This document shows, piece after piece, positions 1 to 11,035 of a stretch of 64,000 nt of DNA. Both the position numbers and the translations under genes were made by a program. This DNA comes from Casuarina equisetifolia (lineage: Eukaryota > Streptophyta > Magnoliopsida > Fagales > Casuarinaceae). The stretch's first letter is position 1, and every line of letters starts with the position of its first letter. The stretch covers positions 23,072,682 through 23,136,681 of the forward strand of contig CM052360.1 of the NCBI GenBank assembly GCA_028551475.1. The letters are read 5' to 3'. A model generated the notes under the pieces. The model saw only the letters and a program-made list of their open reading frames with translations. It did not search any database and was not told the DNA's origin.

Positions 1-1336
1 TCTGTGAAGCTCCATATTAAACAAAAACTACGAAAGATCGCTACACGCCCCCCTATATAACATACCAAATCATTAGATAAAAGATCTGTTATACAAAATC
101 CCAACTAATCAATAGTAATTGTTAAAAAAGTGTTGTAAGATCCACCATGCGATATTCATTTTAAGGACCATATCATCAATTTCAAGACTAGAAAAAAATT
201 AAGCAACATAAATTAAAAGCTCGGATATGATATTTTAGGGTTTCGTACAACATAGTACAATACCACATAAAATAGTAGAACATCCGCATAGAATATTATT
301 GTTCAACCTTACTAAAGGATTACTAAAAGCAAGAGAGAATTGTAAAGCTAACAAGTGACTGTAAGTCCCGCACCATCTGAGTAGCTTCCAAATGAATATG
401 AAATCCTAAGTGGCCAAAATAGGTAAACACATGTTAGTCCCTTAAGTGAACAATGAATAAAGTACAAAGACCCACACAAATAAACTACATAAAGGTTACC
501 AATGGCATAAAAATATTCTGAACCTCCGAATGATGATTAGGTAAACTCAAACATGTTTATGTTAATTATGATTTTGGTGGTCTTAGGCATACATGACTAT
601 TTAATAGCCATAAACTTAAATAAGCATGAATATCAAACCATCCTAAGATAATATATAGAGATTTGGTTGCATAATTTTAATCATTTTTTACAGCCATTCT
701 TTTTTTATTTATTAATTACTATTATCTTTCCTAATAAGATCAATTAAATAATGTTACACATTGGTTGAAGATAGTTATCTTGACAAAATAAAGAAATTGC
801 AATGGTAGAAGAAGCTATTCTAATGGAAAGTTAAGCGAAAATTCACTACAATGAAATCAATAAATTTACTTTTGCATCTTGCCATTTGTTTGCTAAGTAT
901 GTATAATCATCATAGATACTTATATCAATACAACACCTTTTTGTTATTTTTTTAGAGATAAATGAAAAGAAAATATTAACAAATAATTACAATGAAAGAA
1001 TAAATTCATGTTTAGCACCACTTTAGGTATTAACATAACTTTAGGTGTTAATTTGCAGAACTTTTAAGAGTAACAATGTAAACTAAACTTTAATATTGCT
1101 TGAATAATAAACAAACTTCAACATTTATGAAGAACAGAAATAAATAGAATTTAAGAACTCTTTTATTGCAACTCTAGAGGTTGCCGGTATTGAATGTTTC
1201 CCTTCTGTTTCTGATATATATATTTAAAACACGGAAGCATTTATTGCGCACGAAAGTGTATCGTTTGCTCGTGCATCTAAGGAGTTGACAGACAGAAAAA
1301 ACCGGAACTGATTTTTACGAAATTTGAAGCCGGAGA

Positions 1337-1768
1337 TTATGGATCTTTTGTCTGAAAAAGATCTCCATGGTTGCTGATATCCTTCCAATAACAGCGAGCC
1401 CAGCAATCCTTAAAATCACCTTTTTTTTTTAGCTTTCGAAGGCAACGCGATAGACATAGCCGAGCCTCAGTCCTCTCTATGTGCACATGTTGTTTGAGAC
1501 ACTCCATAAAGCGGAACTCAATACAAAGTGGAAGTTCAATGGAGTGTAAAACATGGCGCCCGTACTCTTTCCAACAATATTCTTCCAATTCCTCAATGCA
1601 AGTTAAAAAGTTAACATGAACTTCGGCAAGTTTAGAGAAACGAGAATTTAGGTTGGGCAATGACGGAGTGACAAAGGTAAGGGAAACATCAGTAGATTTC
1701 ACTTCAACCAAAATGATAAGTAACGTGATAATCACCCTCAGCAGTCTCTTACTATATAATTTTTTCAT
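1337..1768 (-). CDS. Small secreted cysteine-rich protein, member A (unknown function)
   Basis: I do not recognise a named family. The 143-residue product begins MKKLYSKRLL, followed by a hydrophobic stretch (about residues 9-22) that reads as a signal peptide. A polar spacer follows, then eight cysteines at 57, 65, 82, 90, 105, 109, 122 and 126. The spacing is C-x7-C-x16-C-x7-C-x14-C-x3-C-x12-C-x3-C. The last four form a Cx3C...Cx3C pair, as in alpha-hairpinin-type helical hairpins, but the first four are extra. An ATG 16 codons upstream is in frame; I prefer 1768 because the paralogues start at the same point (MAKLYSKRF or similar) and this puts the hydrophobic segment at the N-terminus. 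A TATA-like box lies about 60-70 bases upstream. The predicted role is an extracellular disulfide-stabilised peptide; this is inference. The C-terminal tail after the last Cys (about 17 residues, ending TKDP) matches member E. Confidence 0.75.
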   Translation of the reverse strand: MKKLYSKRLLRVIITLLIILVEVKSTDVSLTFVTPSLPNLNSRFSKLAEVHVNFLTCIEELEEYCWKEYGRHVLHSIELPLCIEFRFMECLKQHVHIERTEARLCLSRCLRKLKKKGDFKDCWARCYWKDISNHGDLFQTKDP

Positions 1769-1828
1769 TGATGGTCTATTCCTTGGAACTGTTGTCTTGA
1801 CGTTTAATCTATACATATAGGGTTAAAT

Positions 1829-1838
1829 CCTTATATAG
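1829..1838 (-). promoter_or_regulatory. TATA-like box of cysteine-rich gene A
   Basis: On the minus strand this reads CTATATAAGG, 61-70 bases before the chosen ATG. The same box and flanks occur at the matching distance before members C and E, and are altered before broken member B. Conservation between duplicates alone does not prove function, but the position suits a plant core promoter. Confidence 0.55.
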
Positions 1839-2329
1839 ATACATATGATCTCCAGATGATATGAAGAAAAAAGGGAATTATCTAATCTTCGATATAGTTT
1901 TAATCAAGTTTTAATAAATAGTTTTGACTTTTGTGATTATCAAGTTCTAAAGTTGAATTTGGGTTTAGATAATGCCTTTTGGATTATGTGAAAGTACTTT
2001 TTGAATTACGATGTTGTTTAGCAAATATCAAGTATCATTTGGAAAGAAAAATCAATTTCCAATTAATAACTGTAGAGAGTGATGACGGGACAAAGATAAT
2101 ATTATGAATTATTATATTTAACTGAAACTTGCAAGATGCATGTGATAGTTGAAATGTACAAAATTCACATCATGCTGATAGCCATTTATTTAATTTTTTT
2201 TTTTAAAAAAACTCAAATACTTGTCTTTACAAAAAGGAAAAATCATAAAAAATAAATAGTCACAAAACAAAACTAGTTAGAGATAATATAAATTTAATAA
2301 TAAGCTTATAGATAAGGATAAGAAAAACA
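1839..2329. other. Upstream flank of gene A, no gene seen
   Basis: The sequence is AT-rich. Up to about 2110 it matches the upstream flanks of the other cysteine-rich units (26.94-27.2, 33.6-33.86 and 62.1-62.4 kb). The rest is AT-rich DNA with no recognisable feature. Confidence 0.6.
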
Positions 2330-5300
2330 AATTCTTTAGCCAATAAAGTGCTAGCCTACCTTAACAATCAAATCTGACAACTCCTCACATATGCTTAACT
2401 TTAGAAAAACATGACTGCTCTTAGCCAAATTGGAATTTCAAATAAGTCAACTAGTTTTTTAGGTACTTCCTTTTTCTCAATGAATGTCATTTTGATTAAT
2501 ACTTGGATAATTAATTCAAAGGCTAATAACTACATTATTTATTATGAGTGTTTTTTCTCTACCTTTTATAAATCACCTCATCCATTCATTTTAGTTTGTC
2601 TTCTCAATAGTGGCATTACTTCTGCCACCAAAATTGGAAAATCTAACCTAACTCCTCTGTTACTCTTAAAAATCTCCTTTTTGCCCATTTTTTTTCAATT
2701 CAATCTCATTTCAGTTTCTAAAGGTTGTGATGACAATAATTGTGATGTCATTTTTAATTATAATGTTTGTTTCTTTTAGGTTTCTTTGATTGGAAAATTG
2801 ATAGGCTTACATTATGTCCATCAAAAGCTTTACTTTTGGGCTTTTATCCCGAAGAATTTTGAGATAGTTTCATGTAATTCTTTTTAAAAAATGTATCCTT
2901 TGTAAGGAAAAAAATTAATAATTATAATTTTATTTCTCATCAATGGTGTGGTCATTGTGCATATTTTCTATATCCTCAATGTTCTACTTGCCCCTTAGCT
3001 AAATAGCCACATGCACCCTTTTTAGGAAGCCAACCATGTGCCACATCACACTTATCCCGTCTACACATAAATGATTAGGGACCCAATCACAAACCACATG
3101 ATGATGGGTCCTAATTTTTTAATACTATAATTAATGATTTTTCTCATGGCATTTTCAGTTTTCTTATGTATGTTGTATTCCATTAAAATTTCACTATAAA
3201 TGAGTTTCCACATGAATACTCCTATTTTGGGTCAAATTGTTTTATTCTATGAGAATATTGTCCATCTTACCTTTGGTTTTTTAACCCTCCTATCTTCATA
3301 GACACTTTATGCCTAGAAGGAACCAAAATTGTTCAGATCCCATGGTGATCTGTCCAAAACCTAAGTAAGGATGATTTGTTGTGCCTTTACTTTCTGTTTT
3401 GGAGATAAAGGCTCATCTATGAATGATAGCCTACTAGACTCCTTGGATTAATATATATAGTAATGGCATAGATCTTTCCACAATAGTTCTTCAAGCCAAT
3501 TATCATTTTAAAAAGAGTTATTACCTTCACTTATAATCCACTTACTATGTTTCATCATATAGTTCAACAAAAAGACTATCATCTTATAATAGTATGAGTC
3601 TATCTTCCTTATCCCTAATTGGTTGGCTACAGTTGGATGAGTGTATTTTACCCTTATTAAAGATGCTCTCAAGGGTTAGCCATCTATGTACTTCCAAGTA
3701 GATTTAATCAATAAGAGTGCATCATTTGATTAAGATCTTGTACTCCTATACCCATTTTGTTGCTCAAGACACATATTGTTTATCATTTTACTTATTTTAC
3801 TCATGATTTTTCCCTAATCCTAATAAGAAATGGGCTAACATCTTATCAATCTTGTGAATAGTTGTCCTAGGAACTTTTGTTATAGATGTAATACAAATTG
3901 TTACTAAGGATAATAACCTTAGAGTCCTTAGGAAAATCATCAAAAGAAATTAAAGAAGGCTCAATAAATTATATAGGCTAGGATTCTTGGTTAAGTTTTC
4001 TTTAGAATAGATGGATTAATTAAAGATCATCAAAATGGTTGGGAAAAAGCCTTAAGCAAGGAAGAAACCAAATTAATGATTTAGGCCTAATGCTTCCTTG
4101 CTTGAGTATTCTTTAGTATAACTAGTTTCTGAATCTCTACAATTTATTAAACCTTCTCTCATTTCTTTTGATAATCCTTTTGGTAACTCTTTCACTATTG
4201 TTCTCTATGAGACCTTAGTTGTCTTTGATCGTGCCACTCAAACTCCCTTAGACTAAGGATTATATTTGCTCCAGTTTAGACTTTCAGGCACTCATTATCA
4301 TGTTTCTTCCTATTAGTTTTGTAAGGCTCTTGTTGGAACACCTTTGTTGTATTAGTCACATCTTTGAAAAATCTTCTTCCTATTTTAAGGTAGCTAAGGA
4401 TCCTCACTAGCAATAGACCATAAAAGCCAAGATTCATGCTCTTATGAAAAATCACACTTGAGACCTCATTCCTTTGCCTTTTTACCAAAAGCTCATTTTG
4501 TGCAAATGGGTTTCTAAGATCAACAGTCGAGCTAATGATTTTAAAGCCTATTTGGTAGCTAAGGAATTCATTCAAAATTAAGTCTTCAACTAACGAGAGA
4601 TTTTTCACTTGTAAGCAAGGAAGTTAATATTCATTCCTTCATTGTTATTATACATGAACCTTTTCCAAGTATTACATAAACAAGGGAGTCTTGAGAATTT
4701 TGTCCTTATAAATCCTTGAAAAAACTCAAATGGGCATCTTAATAGTAATATGTGAACTTTATTATGACTCAAACAATGTCACACTTTTGTCAATCTCACC
4801 ATTACCATGCTTTAATCACTTGGTTGCAAGGCATATTCTCAATTTACTTATTGATCTACTTGGATAATATTTTGATTATGTAGAATAATGAATCTACCAT
4901 CAAGGACTTGAAGAAGCACTTGCATTTTTTTGGAATTGAACCTAGGTTCATGACAAGTGGTATTAGAGCCAAACCATGACATGATTGATGAACCTATCTT
5001 AATAGGACTTACGACTACTATCCTTGGCATAGGATAAGCAATGGGCTTCACCCATATTAAGAGCAACATGAATTTGGATTGGGAAAAATGTAACAAACTT
5101 CATACTACTATATCAAAAATATAAGCAAAATAATCTAGCCATATAAGGGGGCTTGACTACTTTTCTCACTAGGTTTTTGGAATGGAATATAGGCTCATGA
5201 CAAGTGGTTTCAAAGCCAAGCTATGACCTAACTTGATAGGCTTGCAACTACTCCACCCTTAGTGTGGGGTTAGTAGTGGTCCTACCTAGTGATGCTTATA

Positions 5301-6480
5301 ACTACTATCCCTTACTATGGGATAGGTAAAAGGCCTTACCCTTGTCAAGAGTAATGTGGATTTAGGTAGAGAAAAATCTAATAAACTTCATTCTTCTATT
5401 TTAGAAAGGCAAGTGGAATAATTTAGCTATATGGTAACTCCTCCCATTATGGTTGACATTTTAAGGTAAGACATAGGACGATGATACAAAGATCCTTTAC
5501 TCAAGGATCCATCAAGCTATTGACAACTTTTTATAAAGCTCATTTATCTCTTCATGACGAAATCAATCATAGATGCTATTAAAATTCTTAATTAATTTAG
5601 GTATGATCCAAATTAATCACACATGAATGTAGCATTGAAAGTTGTTAAGTATCTGAACGGACATATAGGATTGTGAATACTTTTATTTTAAAATTACAAC
5701 TTGGAGATGACAGATTATTGTGATATAGACTATACCCCTTATCCCATATCCCATAATTATAAGATCTATCACTAATTTCTATGTCCAATTGGAAGATTGT
5801 ACATTCTTATGGAAAGTAAAGAAACAATCAATTGTCTTACTACCATCCCCTAATTTAGAATATTGAATAATGGCTAAAACCACTTGCAAGATAGTTTGGA
5901 TTCAAAGCTTATTTCAAGACCAAGGACTATGTACAAGTAAGCCAACTATATTATTTTTTGATAATGATAATACTCTTAAGCTTATGGAAAATCCAATAGC
6001 ACAAAATATATATATATATAGATATATAAGAGTTGACTCTCCTTTCACTAAAGACAAGATCCAAGAAGGGATAATTGAGATAAGAGAGATAAGGACCACA
6101 AAATCCTTATGTCAAATACAATATACGTAGCTATTGAACAAAGTTGGTTTCTTCAATATCTATAAGCTGCTAGCTTAAAGGAGACTTAGAAATACATCAT
6201 CAATATGATTGATACCCATCAAATAATTACCATAGTTAGATGGTGGATCTTTGCTATATGACATAGAATCATTGCATTTTGGGTAACGTATAGCTATGCA
6301 AATAGGGAGTTACTATTCTGTGTTACTTCCTTATTTAATTGTACAAGAATTGAATAGACCTACCATATTGTAGGTGAAGCAATAGACTAGAAAATAGAAA
6401 ACCCTTTTTCCCAAGTTTCTTCTCCTTTTCTCTTTTGTTTTTCTCTTTGTGACAAATATAACAAGCATTTTCTTGATTGG
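2330..6480 (+). mobile_element. Ty1/Copia fossil, pol region (copy 1)
   Basis: The translated plus strand aligns by eye with the better preserved Copia at 50.3-56.1 kb. A protease-region stretch lies near 2.4-2.8 kb (including FNLISVSK), then integrase-like sequence, then reverse transcriptase near 4.4-4.9 kb. RNase H lies near 5.87-6.17 kb (beginning MAKTTCKIVWIQSL, with the DNDN core). A purine run near 6170-6185 could be the polypurine tract and the following bases a 3' LTR remnant to about 6480; this end is uncertain. No 5' LTR was seen. It is an old fossil with many breaks, interrupted by a short LTR-like repeat pair. A second, similarly decayed copy lies at 36.5-39.5 kb. Confidence 0.8.
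4930..5420 (+). repeat. TRIM-like repeat pair inside Copia fossil 1
   Basis: Two related units lie head to tail. Each has a 'tgacaagtggtattagagcc'-type motif (near 4958 and 5198), followed by a tract about tallying and clearing words such as 'actactatcc' and 'atgaatttg' or similar. The motif resembles the initiator-Met tRNA primer-binding site (TGGTATCAGAGC), so a terminal-repeat retrotransposon in miniature is a reasonable reading. The same pair occurs at about 38.94-39.54 kb in Copia fossil 2. Exact ends are not resolved. Confidence 0.5.
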
Positions 6481-7700
6481 TGCGGCACTTCTTCGATCCA
6501 TCATTTACTTGCAATCTAAGTTTACTCTTCTATCAATGAGTTGACTAGCCCATCTCTTAAATTTGATTAGATCACAACAAGAAACTAATTTTTATACCAT
6601 ATTTTAAAATTCAAAATTCAATCCAAAAGTTCACAAATGAGCAAAGAGGACATTGTTTTATTTTTAAACATTATCTAAGGATCATATCTTTTTAACATAA
6701 CACTTTTGTCATCAATCAAACTCAATTAAGTGAGATTTGGAAGTTTTCAACCTCCTATACTTTTATACACTATATTTTATTAATGTAAACTCACATTTTC
6801 ACCAACTATGTGTTAATAAGTTCTTGGCTCTGAATATTCTAACATTCTTTACTTATTATTGCAGTAGAAATGTCTTGTCAAAATAAAAAACTTGCTGCTG
6901 TCAAATATTCACTTATTAAAGCAAGGAACAAGCAAGTCAACTTTTGTGAGAAAGTCCAAGCAATTCACGTGAAATAGAAACTTCCTAAACAAGCTACTAT
7001 GAAGAAGTTTAAGCAACTCACGTGAAGTAGAAACCTCACAAGCGAGCTTCCCATTCAAAGAAGCTCCTCAGCACAAGCTTCTTGGGTAAGCTTCCCATTC
7101 AAAGAAGCTCCTCACGCACAAGCTTCTTGGGTAAGCTTCCAACAATTTAGCTCTCCGACAACGTTTCCTAATTCAACGGTACCATTCTAGAAACAGAGGA
7201 AGCATCGGGCAGAATGAAAAGGACAGAAATGCTTCGACATTTTCAAGCAAAAACAGAACGCAGATCAGAGATTGTCACAGACGAAAGATCTCAAATTTAT
7301 TACCATTGGGTCTAAAAGAGAATCGGTTTAAAATAGAGAGGAAAGTCGTAAACTTGATGATGATTCGAAAATATCTACGTTGACTCTCTCTTTCAATAAT
7401 GTACTTGAGATCAACGAAGAAAACCCAGGATCGCAACTCCCTCTTGTTTGATTATCTTTGACTCTCTTGGTTATAGCAGTATGGTCTAACCCTATTAGCG
7501 CCTAAATAGTGTTGTTTCTTGAGACTGCACTGTTGTTACTCAGGTTGCAAACAGTACTAGGTTTTGAAATAAATCTAGGGCTTTTGTCCAAATCTCTTAG
7601 AGAAAAATTTCTAGCACTTGTTTTGTGTAATTTTGAGCTTGAGACTCTTATTACGTTATATGCTCAGTTAAGTTTTAATTTTTTATTTAGAATTAAGTAT
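6481..7700. other. Unassigned AT-rich DNA with short repeats
   Basis: No convincing gene is present. About 6720-6815 resembles the 3' tail found in the truncated LINE at 15.65-15.76 kb. About 6940-7135 holds short tandem repeats (separate entry). From 7150 to 7480 the base composition is less AT-rich and could be part of an unrecognised element. An open stretch at 7509-7715 encodes nothing I recognise. Confidence 0.4.
7046..7135. repeat. Two-copy tandem repeat, about 45 bases
   Basis: The segment starting 'gcttcccattcaaagaagct' occurs twice in direct succession (7046-7089 and 7090-7135), nearly identical. Each copy contains a small inverted pair (aagctt/cttcttgg context). Just upstream (about 6957-7033) a second loose direct repeat contains 'cacgtgaa' with 'tagaaac' twice. 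Confidence 0.85.
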
Positions 7701-7815
7701 AATATCATGTATTAAAGGAAATTTTTATTTAAACAATAGTCATTTTTGTTTAAACAAATTTTTAATGACAAACAGAAAAAAACCTGAATAGATTTACCAT
7801 ATCTGAAGCCTGAGA

Positions 7816-8522
7816 TTATGGATCTTGTGTCGAAAGAGATCTCCATGGTCATTGACTTCCTTCTAACGACAGGGATCCCAACAATCCAAAAAATCACCTT
7901 TTATTTTTATTTTTGTTTTTGTTTTTATTTTTTTTGCTTTTCAAGGAAATAATTTAGACATGTCATGAAGAAAGAATGAAGAAAGGCATAAAGTTGGAAA
8001 AGTTCTGTGTATTACTTTCTTAAGAAGATATACAATGCTTGTTCTTTTATAACACAAGAATTGACTATAAAGTAAAATATATAGAGGAATAAAAAATATT
8101 TTCTTATATACACACAAATAATTTTCCAATAAACTATGCCATATGGAAAGAATATTAAGTTATATCAGAAAAATATAAAAATGAATATACATGTATGTCT
8201 CCAAGAAGACAAATTTGAGCCTCTATCATCTTTATGTGCACATGTTCTCTGAGACAATTCATAAAGCGGAACTCAACACAAAGTCGAAATTCAACAGAGC
8301 ATAAATCGTGATGCCCATACTTTTTCCAACAATTTTCTTCCAACTTCTGGGCGCAAGAAACAAAGGTAACACGAACTTCGTCAAGTTTAGAGTTGAAAAT
8401 TTAGGTTGGGCAGTGAAGGAGTGACAAAAGGTATGGGAAAGGTCATTAGCTTTCATTTCAACCAAAATAAGGATAAGTAATGTGATCACCACCAAAAATC
8501 TCTTACTATATAGTTTGGACAT
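7816..8522 (-). pseudogene. Cysteine-rich secreted protein, member B, broken
   Basis: The 5' end reads MSKLYSKRFL plus a hydrophobic leader, clearly paralogous to members A, C, D and E. The middle keeps recognisable family sequence including four spaced cysteines (around CWKKYG and CVEFRFMNC). The 3' part, including the GDF-x2-CW motif, lies beyond a 246-base insertion. The insertion is a solo LTR of the Copia family seen at 50.3-56.1 kb, flanked by a 5-base target duplication. In addition, a couple of small indels disturb the frame in the first half and the promoter TATA region is altered. No functional product is expected. Confidence 0.85.
7961..8206 (-). mobile_element. Solo Copia LTR inserted in gene B
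   Basis: The 246 bases run from TG to a slightly altered end and align along their length with the 251-base LTRs at 50329-50579 and 55862-56112 (for example 'aaactatgccatatggaaag' against the LTR's 'aaacctatgccataaggaaa'). The insertion is flanked by AGACA on both sides (7956-7960 and 8207-8211). No internal region remains, so it is a solo LTR produced by LTR-LTR recombination, as is usual for this family. It is clearly more diverged than the two full-element LTRs are from each other, so it is older or from another subfamily. It lies in the same orientation as the full element. Confidence 0.85.
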
Positions 8523-8809
8523 TGATATTCTCTTCCTTTACAAACTTTGTTGTTTTTACGTTGAATCTATATTTGTAGGCTTAAATCCTCATACATATGC
8601 ATTTCACCTAAAGACAATGGAAAAAAAATATGGTAATTGTCTTTTTTTTTTGAATAATTTAAATTAAGTTTTGAGCAATAGTTCTAACTTATGAGATTAT
8701 AGAGTATAGTTCTGACATTGTTTTGCAGCTTATAAGACGTGACCTCACTTTCTTCTTGAAACAATGAGATGTTTAAATCTATAAGAAAATTAAACCAATG
8801 CGGAGGGGT

Positions 8810-8965
8810 CTGACTACCACCACCCTCTTGCTTTTACATTCTTTTTTTTTTTTTAAAAAAAAAATCAAGTTGAGATAATAACTGCAGTGTGTTCATGTCT
8901 TTATCCGCATTTGCACGAAAGGAGTGGAGGAAGATAAGCAAAGGAGCATTACACGTGTACTAATT
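8810..8965. repeat. Duplicated block shared with 40.0-40.22 kb
   Basis: Both places share a 'ctgactaccaccaccc'-like start, a T/A-rich run, 'aactgcagtgtgttcatgtc' and 'gcaaaggagcattaca'. No coding sequence was recognised. The block follows directly on unit 2, suggesting it was part of a duplicated segment. Confidence 0.7.
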
Positions 8966-10290
8966 GGTAATAAATAAAAATTCCGTATTTTCCGCTGTTA
9001 CCATGTCATCTTTGCAGGTTAAGATGCCATGTCATTCCATGTCGTGCGCATTGCCATGTCAGCCTTAGGGTGCGCCCTCTTAGTCGCTTCCTTCTGTATA
9101 GCCGGCGCACAGCATGAAGACCGGAATGAAAAATATGTGAGGGAAATCGACGACCAAAGATTCTTATAAATCATTTCCATCGATTTCTTCCTTCCTGCTC
9201 CGGCCGTAACAGTCTCCACCAAACAACCTTCCTGTTTTGGCTGCCAATGTGTTAGCACCAGGCCTAACCCAAGCCCACTCTAAGATCTAGTGCAACTAGA
9301 ACTCCAAGACTTAAGGGAACTAAGAAAATATACGTATATAAGGCATTTTCAACTTTCAGAAGAAGACATCTATAAAAAAAAATTATTTTATCTATTTTAT
9401 CATAATAGTCTCTTAGTCTTCGTATTAGTGTTTTTATAGTTTTTATAGAAGTAGTTTATTAGTAGTTTAATCCGCTATTTGGTTATTATTCATCATCATG
9501 ATTGATTCGGATTGTTGGTGCTTTAACTATTATTGTTCACAGCTTGAATTTAAATTAATAAACAAGATATTCTTCTATTTGACCCTTTGTGTTGTTAATT
9601 CTGGATTGTGTAAGGTTCAAGTCATAATACAGTACACCTATAACAGCCTTTTTGCTATCAATGGCTGATACCGTAATCGCAGGCAACTTATCCATCAGAT
9701 CTGCCGCCGTCCCACTCACCGAGCTGCCAACTGCTGGGCCCGCTATTCGGCCCAAGTCAATTGGTTGTCGAAATTTTGTTATCTTAATTATTAATAATTT
9801 TGAAAAATTTCATCTAAAGTTGTTGCTCACATAATATGAAGTGTTTTTATACGAAGAGTCATAATACATAAAATCTACAATTATTATGAAGGATAAAAGT
9901 GCATTTCCTTCGGTTGTCATTTTGATCATCCTTTAAATTCACAATAATTAAGTATAATATGATGTACTAAGATATTACCATAACGAAATTTTTATTTAAA
10001 CAATAGTCATTTAGAATATATCATTTGGTAGTGCAATTAGATTGATCACAAGTCAAATAGTTCTTTTACTATTTTATTTGAACACAAAGCTATTTCGACA
10101 TGATAGCTTTGATAGAATATCATGCTAATGATATTTTAGTTATAATTATCTAAAAAAATCACTTAAACAAGATTAAGTTATAAATGGTAATTATCCAAAA
10201 ATCAGGGAACTTTCTCTTGCAACTTTTCTTTTATTACAACCTTATCCTTCAGAAAGCAAAGATTTTGATGCTTCTCCCTGAGGATAGCAC
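8966..10290. other. Unassigned DNA with GC-richer patches and a possible LTR fragment
   Basis: GC-richer patches at about 9010-9260 and 9650-9770 are open on the minus strand, but the peptides (MLTHWQPKQEG..., MGRIAGPAVGSS...) match nothing I recognise; they could be remnants of a host gene. Between them, about 9249-9640 begins TGTTAG and contains a 'tatataaggc' box and a TA-rich leader, resembling a solo LTR, but I could not find a convincing target duplication. The 9945-10010 segment repeats 7690-7745. Confidence 0.35.
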
Positions 10291-10578
10291 GTGTACTCGC
10301 TCACCGAAATGCAACAGAAACGTTCCAAAAACTCCTTCAAGCCACCGATCTCCTCCTTGAGGACCGGAGGCGAAGGGGTTTCCGATCGTTCGGGGGCCAC
10401 ATTTGGGATCTCAAAAGAAGTTTTTTGGCTCCAAGAGATGTTGAATACACAAAGTGTCCGCGAAATGTTCTTAGAGCCAACTGTTTGTTACTACAGTAGT
10501 TTAAACAACCGAACCATGGCTTTCATACCATTTTGGATGGGAAGAATATTAACAAATCACATAATTAAGATAAATTAA
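10291..10578 (+). other. Open GC-richer segment, unrecognised
   Basis: An open frame of 95 codons (MYSLTEMQQKRSK...) lies in a patch of higher GC (10290-10480) than the surrounding DNA. A second frame over the same bases is also open (…NATETFQKLLQATDLLLED...). I cannot tell which, if either, is coding. It may be an exon remnant of a lost host gene. Confidence 0.25.
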
Positions 10579-10655
10579 AAAAATAAACAAATTTATATAA
10601 ATCCCGATGATTTCCTTATATTCAGAGTACTCATCCTTACAAGAGATAAAGAAAC

Positions 10656-10766
10656 AACACTCCTAATACATTGCTTAGGAGTGTTTATCATGATCTCTCC
10701 TTTTATAATAATAAAGAAAAAAAGTAAAAATCTGATTTTGTGTTTATCATGATCTCTCCTTTTATA
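10656..10766. repeat. Hairpin plus 27-base direct repeat
   Basis: A perfect 11-base inverted repeat (aacactcctaa / ttaggagtgtt at 10656-10666 and 10675-10685, 8-base loop) overlaps the first copy of a 27-base exact direct repeat beginning 'gtgtttatcatgatctctcc' (10681-10707). The second copy is at 10740-10766. No gene lies close enough to suggest a terminator role. Confidence 0.85.
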
Positions 10767-11035
10767 AACTATTAAAAATTGCTAGAAATTTCACACTACT
10801 TGCATTTTAGTTTGTTTATATGTCTACTTTCACTTTCATAGAGCATAGAATTAATTCATCCCCATTAATTTTACGATTCCTAACAAAAGAGTTCTTTGAT
10901 GTTTTAGAATGCAAGCACCAACAACTTTTAAAACAACACACAGTTATCTTGAAATAAAAGCATTTGCATCTTCATATGGGTAATTTTAAGTTCAATGAAC
11001 CTCCAAAACTTTTAGTGATTGCATATTATGTCAAA

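Larger units (their letters stand above)
1..2110. repeat. Cysteine-rich gene unit 1 (segmental duplicate, cut by window start)
   Basis: This block is homologous to about 43.2-45.8 kb, 25.2-27.5 kb and 49.4-49.6 plus 60.5-62.4 kb. Shared landmarks include the 'gatattca' region near 150, the 'tactaaaagcaagagagaat' tract near 320, the 'atgaaatcaata' tract near 850, then the gene and its promoter. Gene A (1337-1768, minus) lies inside. The remaining 1.3 kb downstream of the gene is AT-rich and I see no other coding sequence in it. Since the homology starts at base 1, the unit probably continues beyond the window. Confidence 0.85.
7735..8665. repeat. Cysteine-rich gene unit 2 (partial)
   Basis: This is homologous to the gene-proximal part of units 1, 3, 4 and 5, from just past the gene's 3' end through its 5' flank. 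It contains broken gene B and, inside that, a solo Copia LTR. The distal parts of the unit are missing here. Confidence 0.8.

Noticed and set aside
1337-1816. Upstream ATG at 1816 as start of cysteine-rich member A
   Set aside because: It would place 16 polar residues before the hydrophobic leader, and none of the paralogues has them.
2411-2779. Independent 122-codon gene
   Set aside because: It aligns with the protease region of the Copia element at 53.6-54.0 kb and belongs to the fossil.
7046-7135. CRISPR-like or satellite array
   Set aside because: Only two direct copies with no spacers; a simple local tandem duplication.
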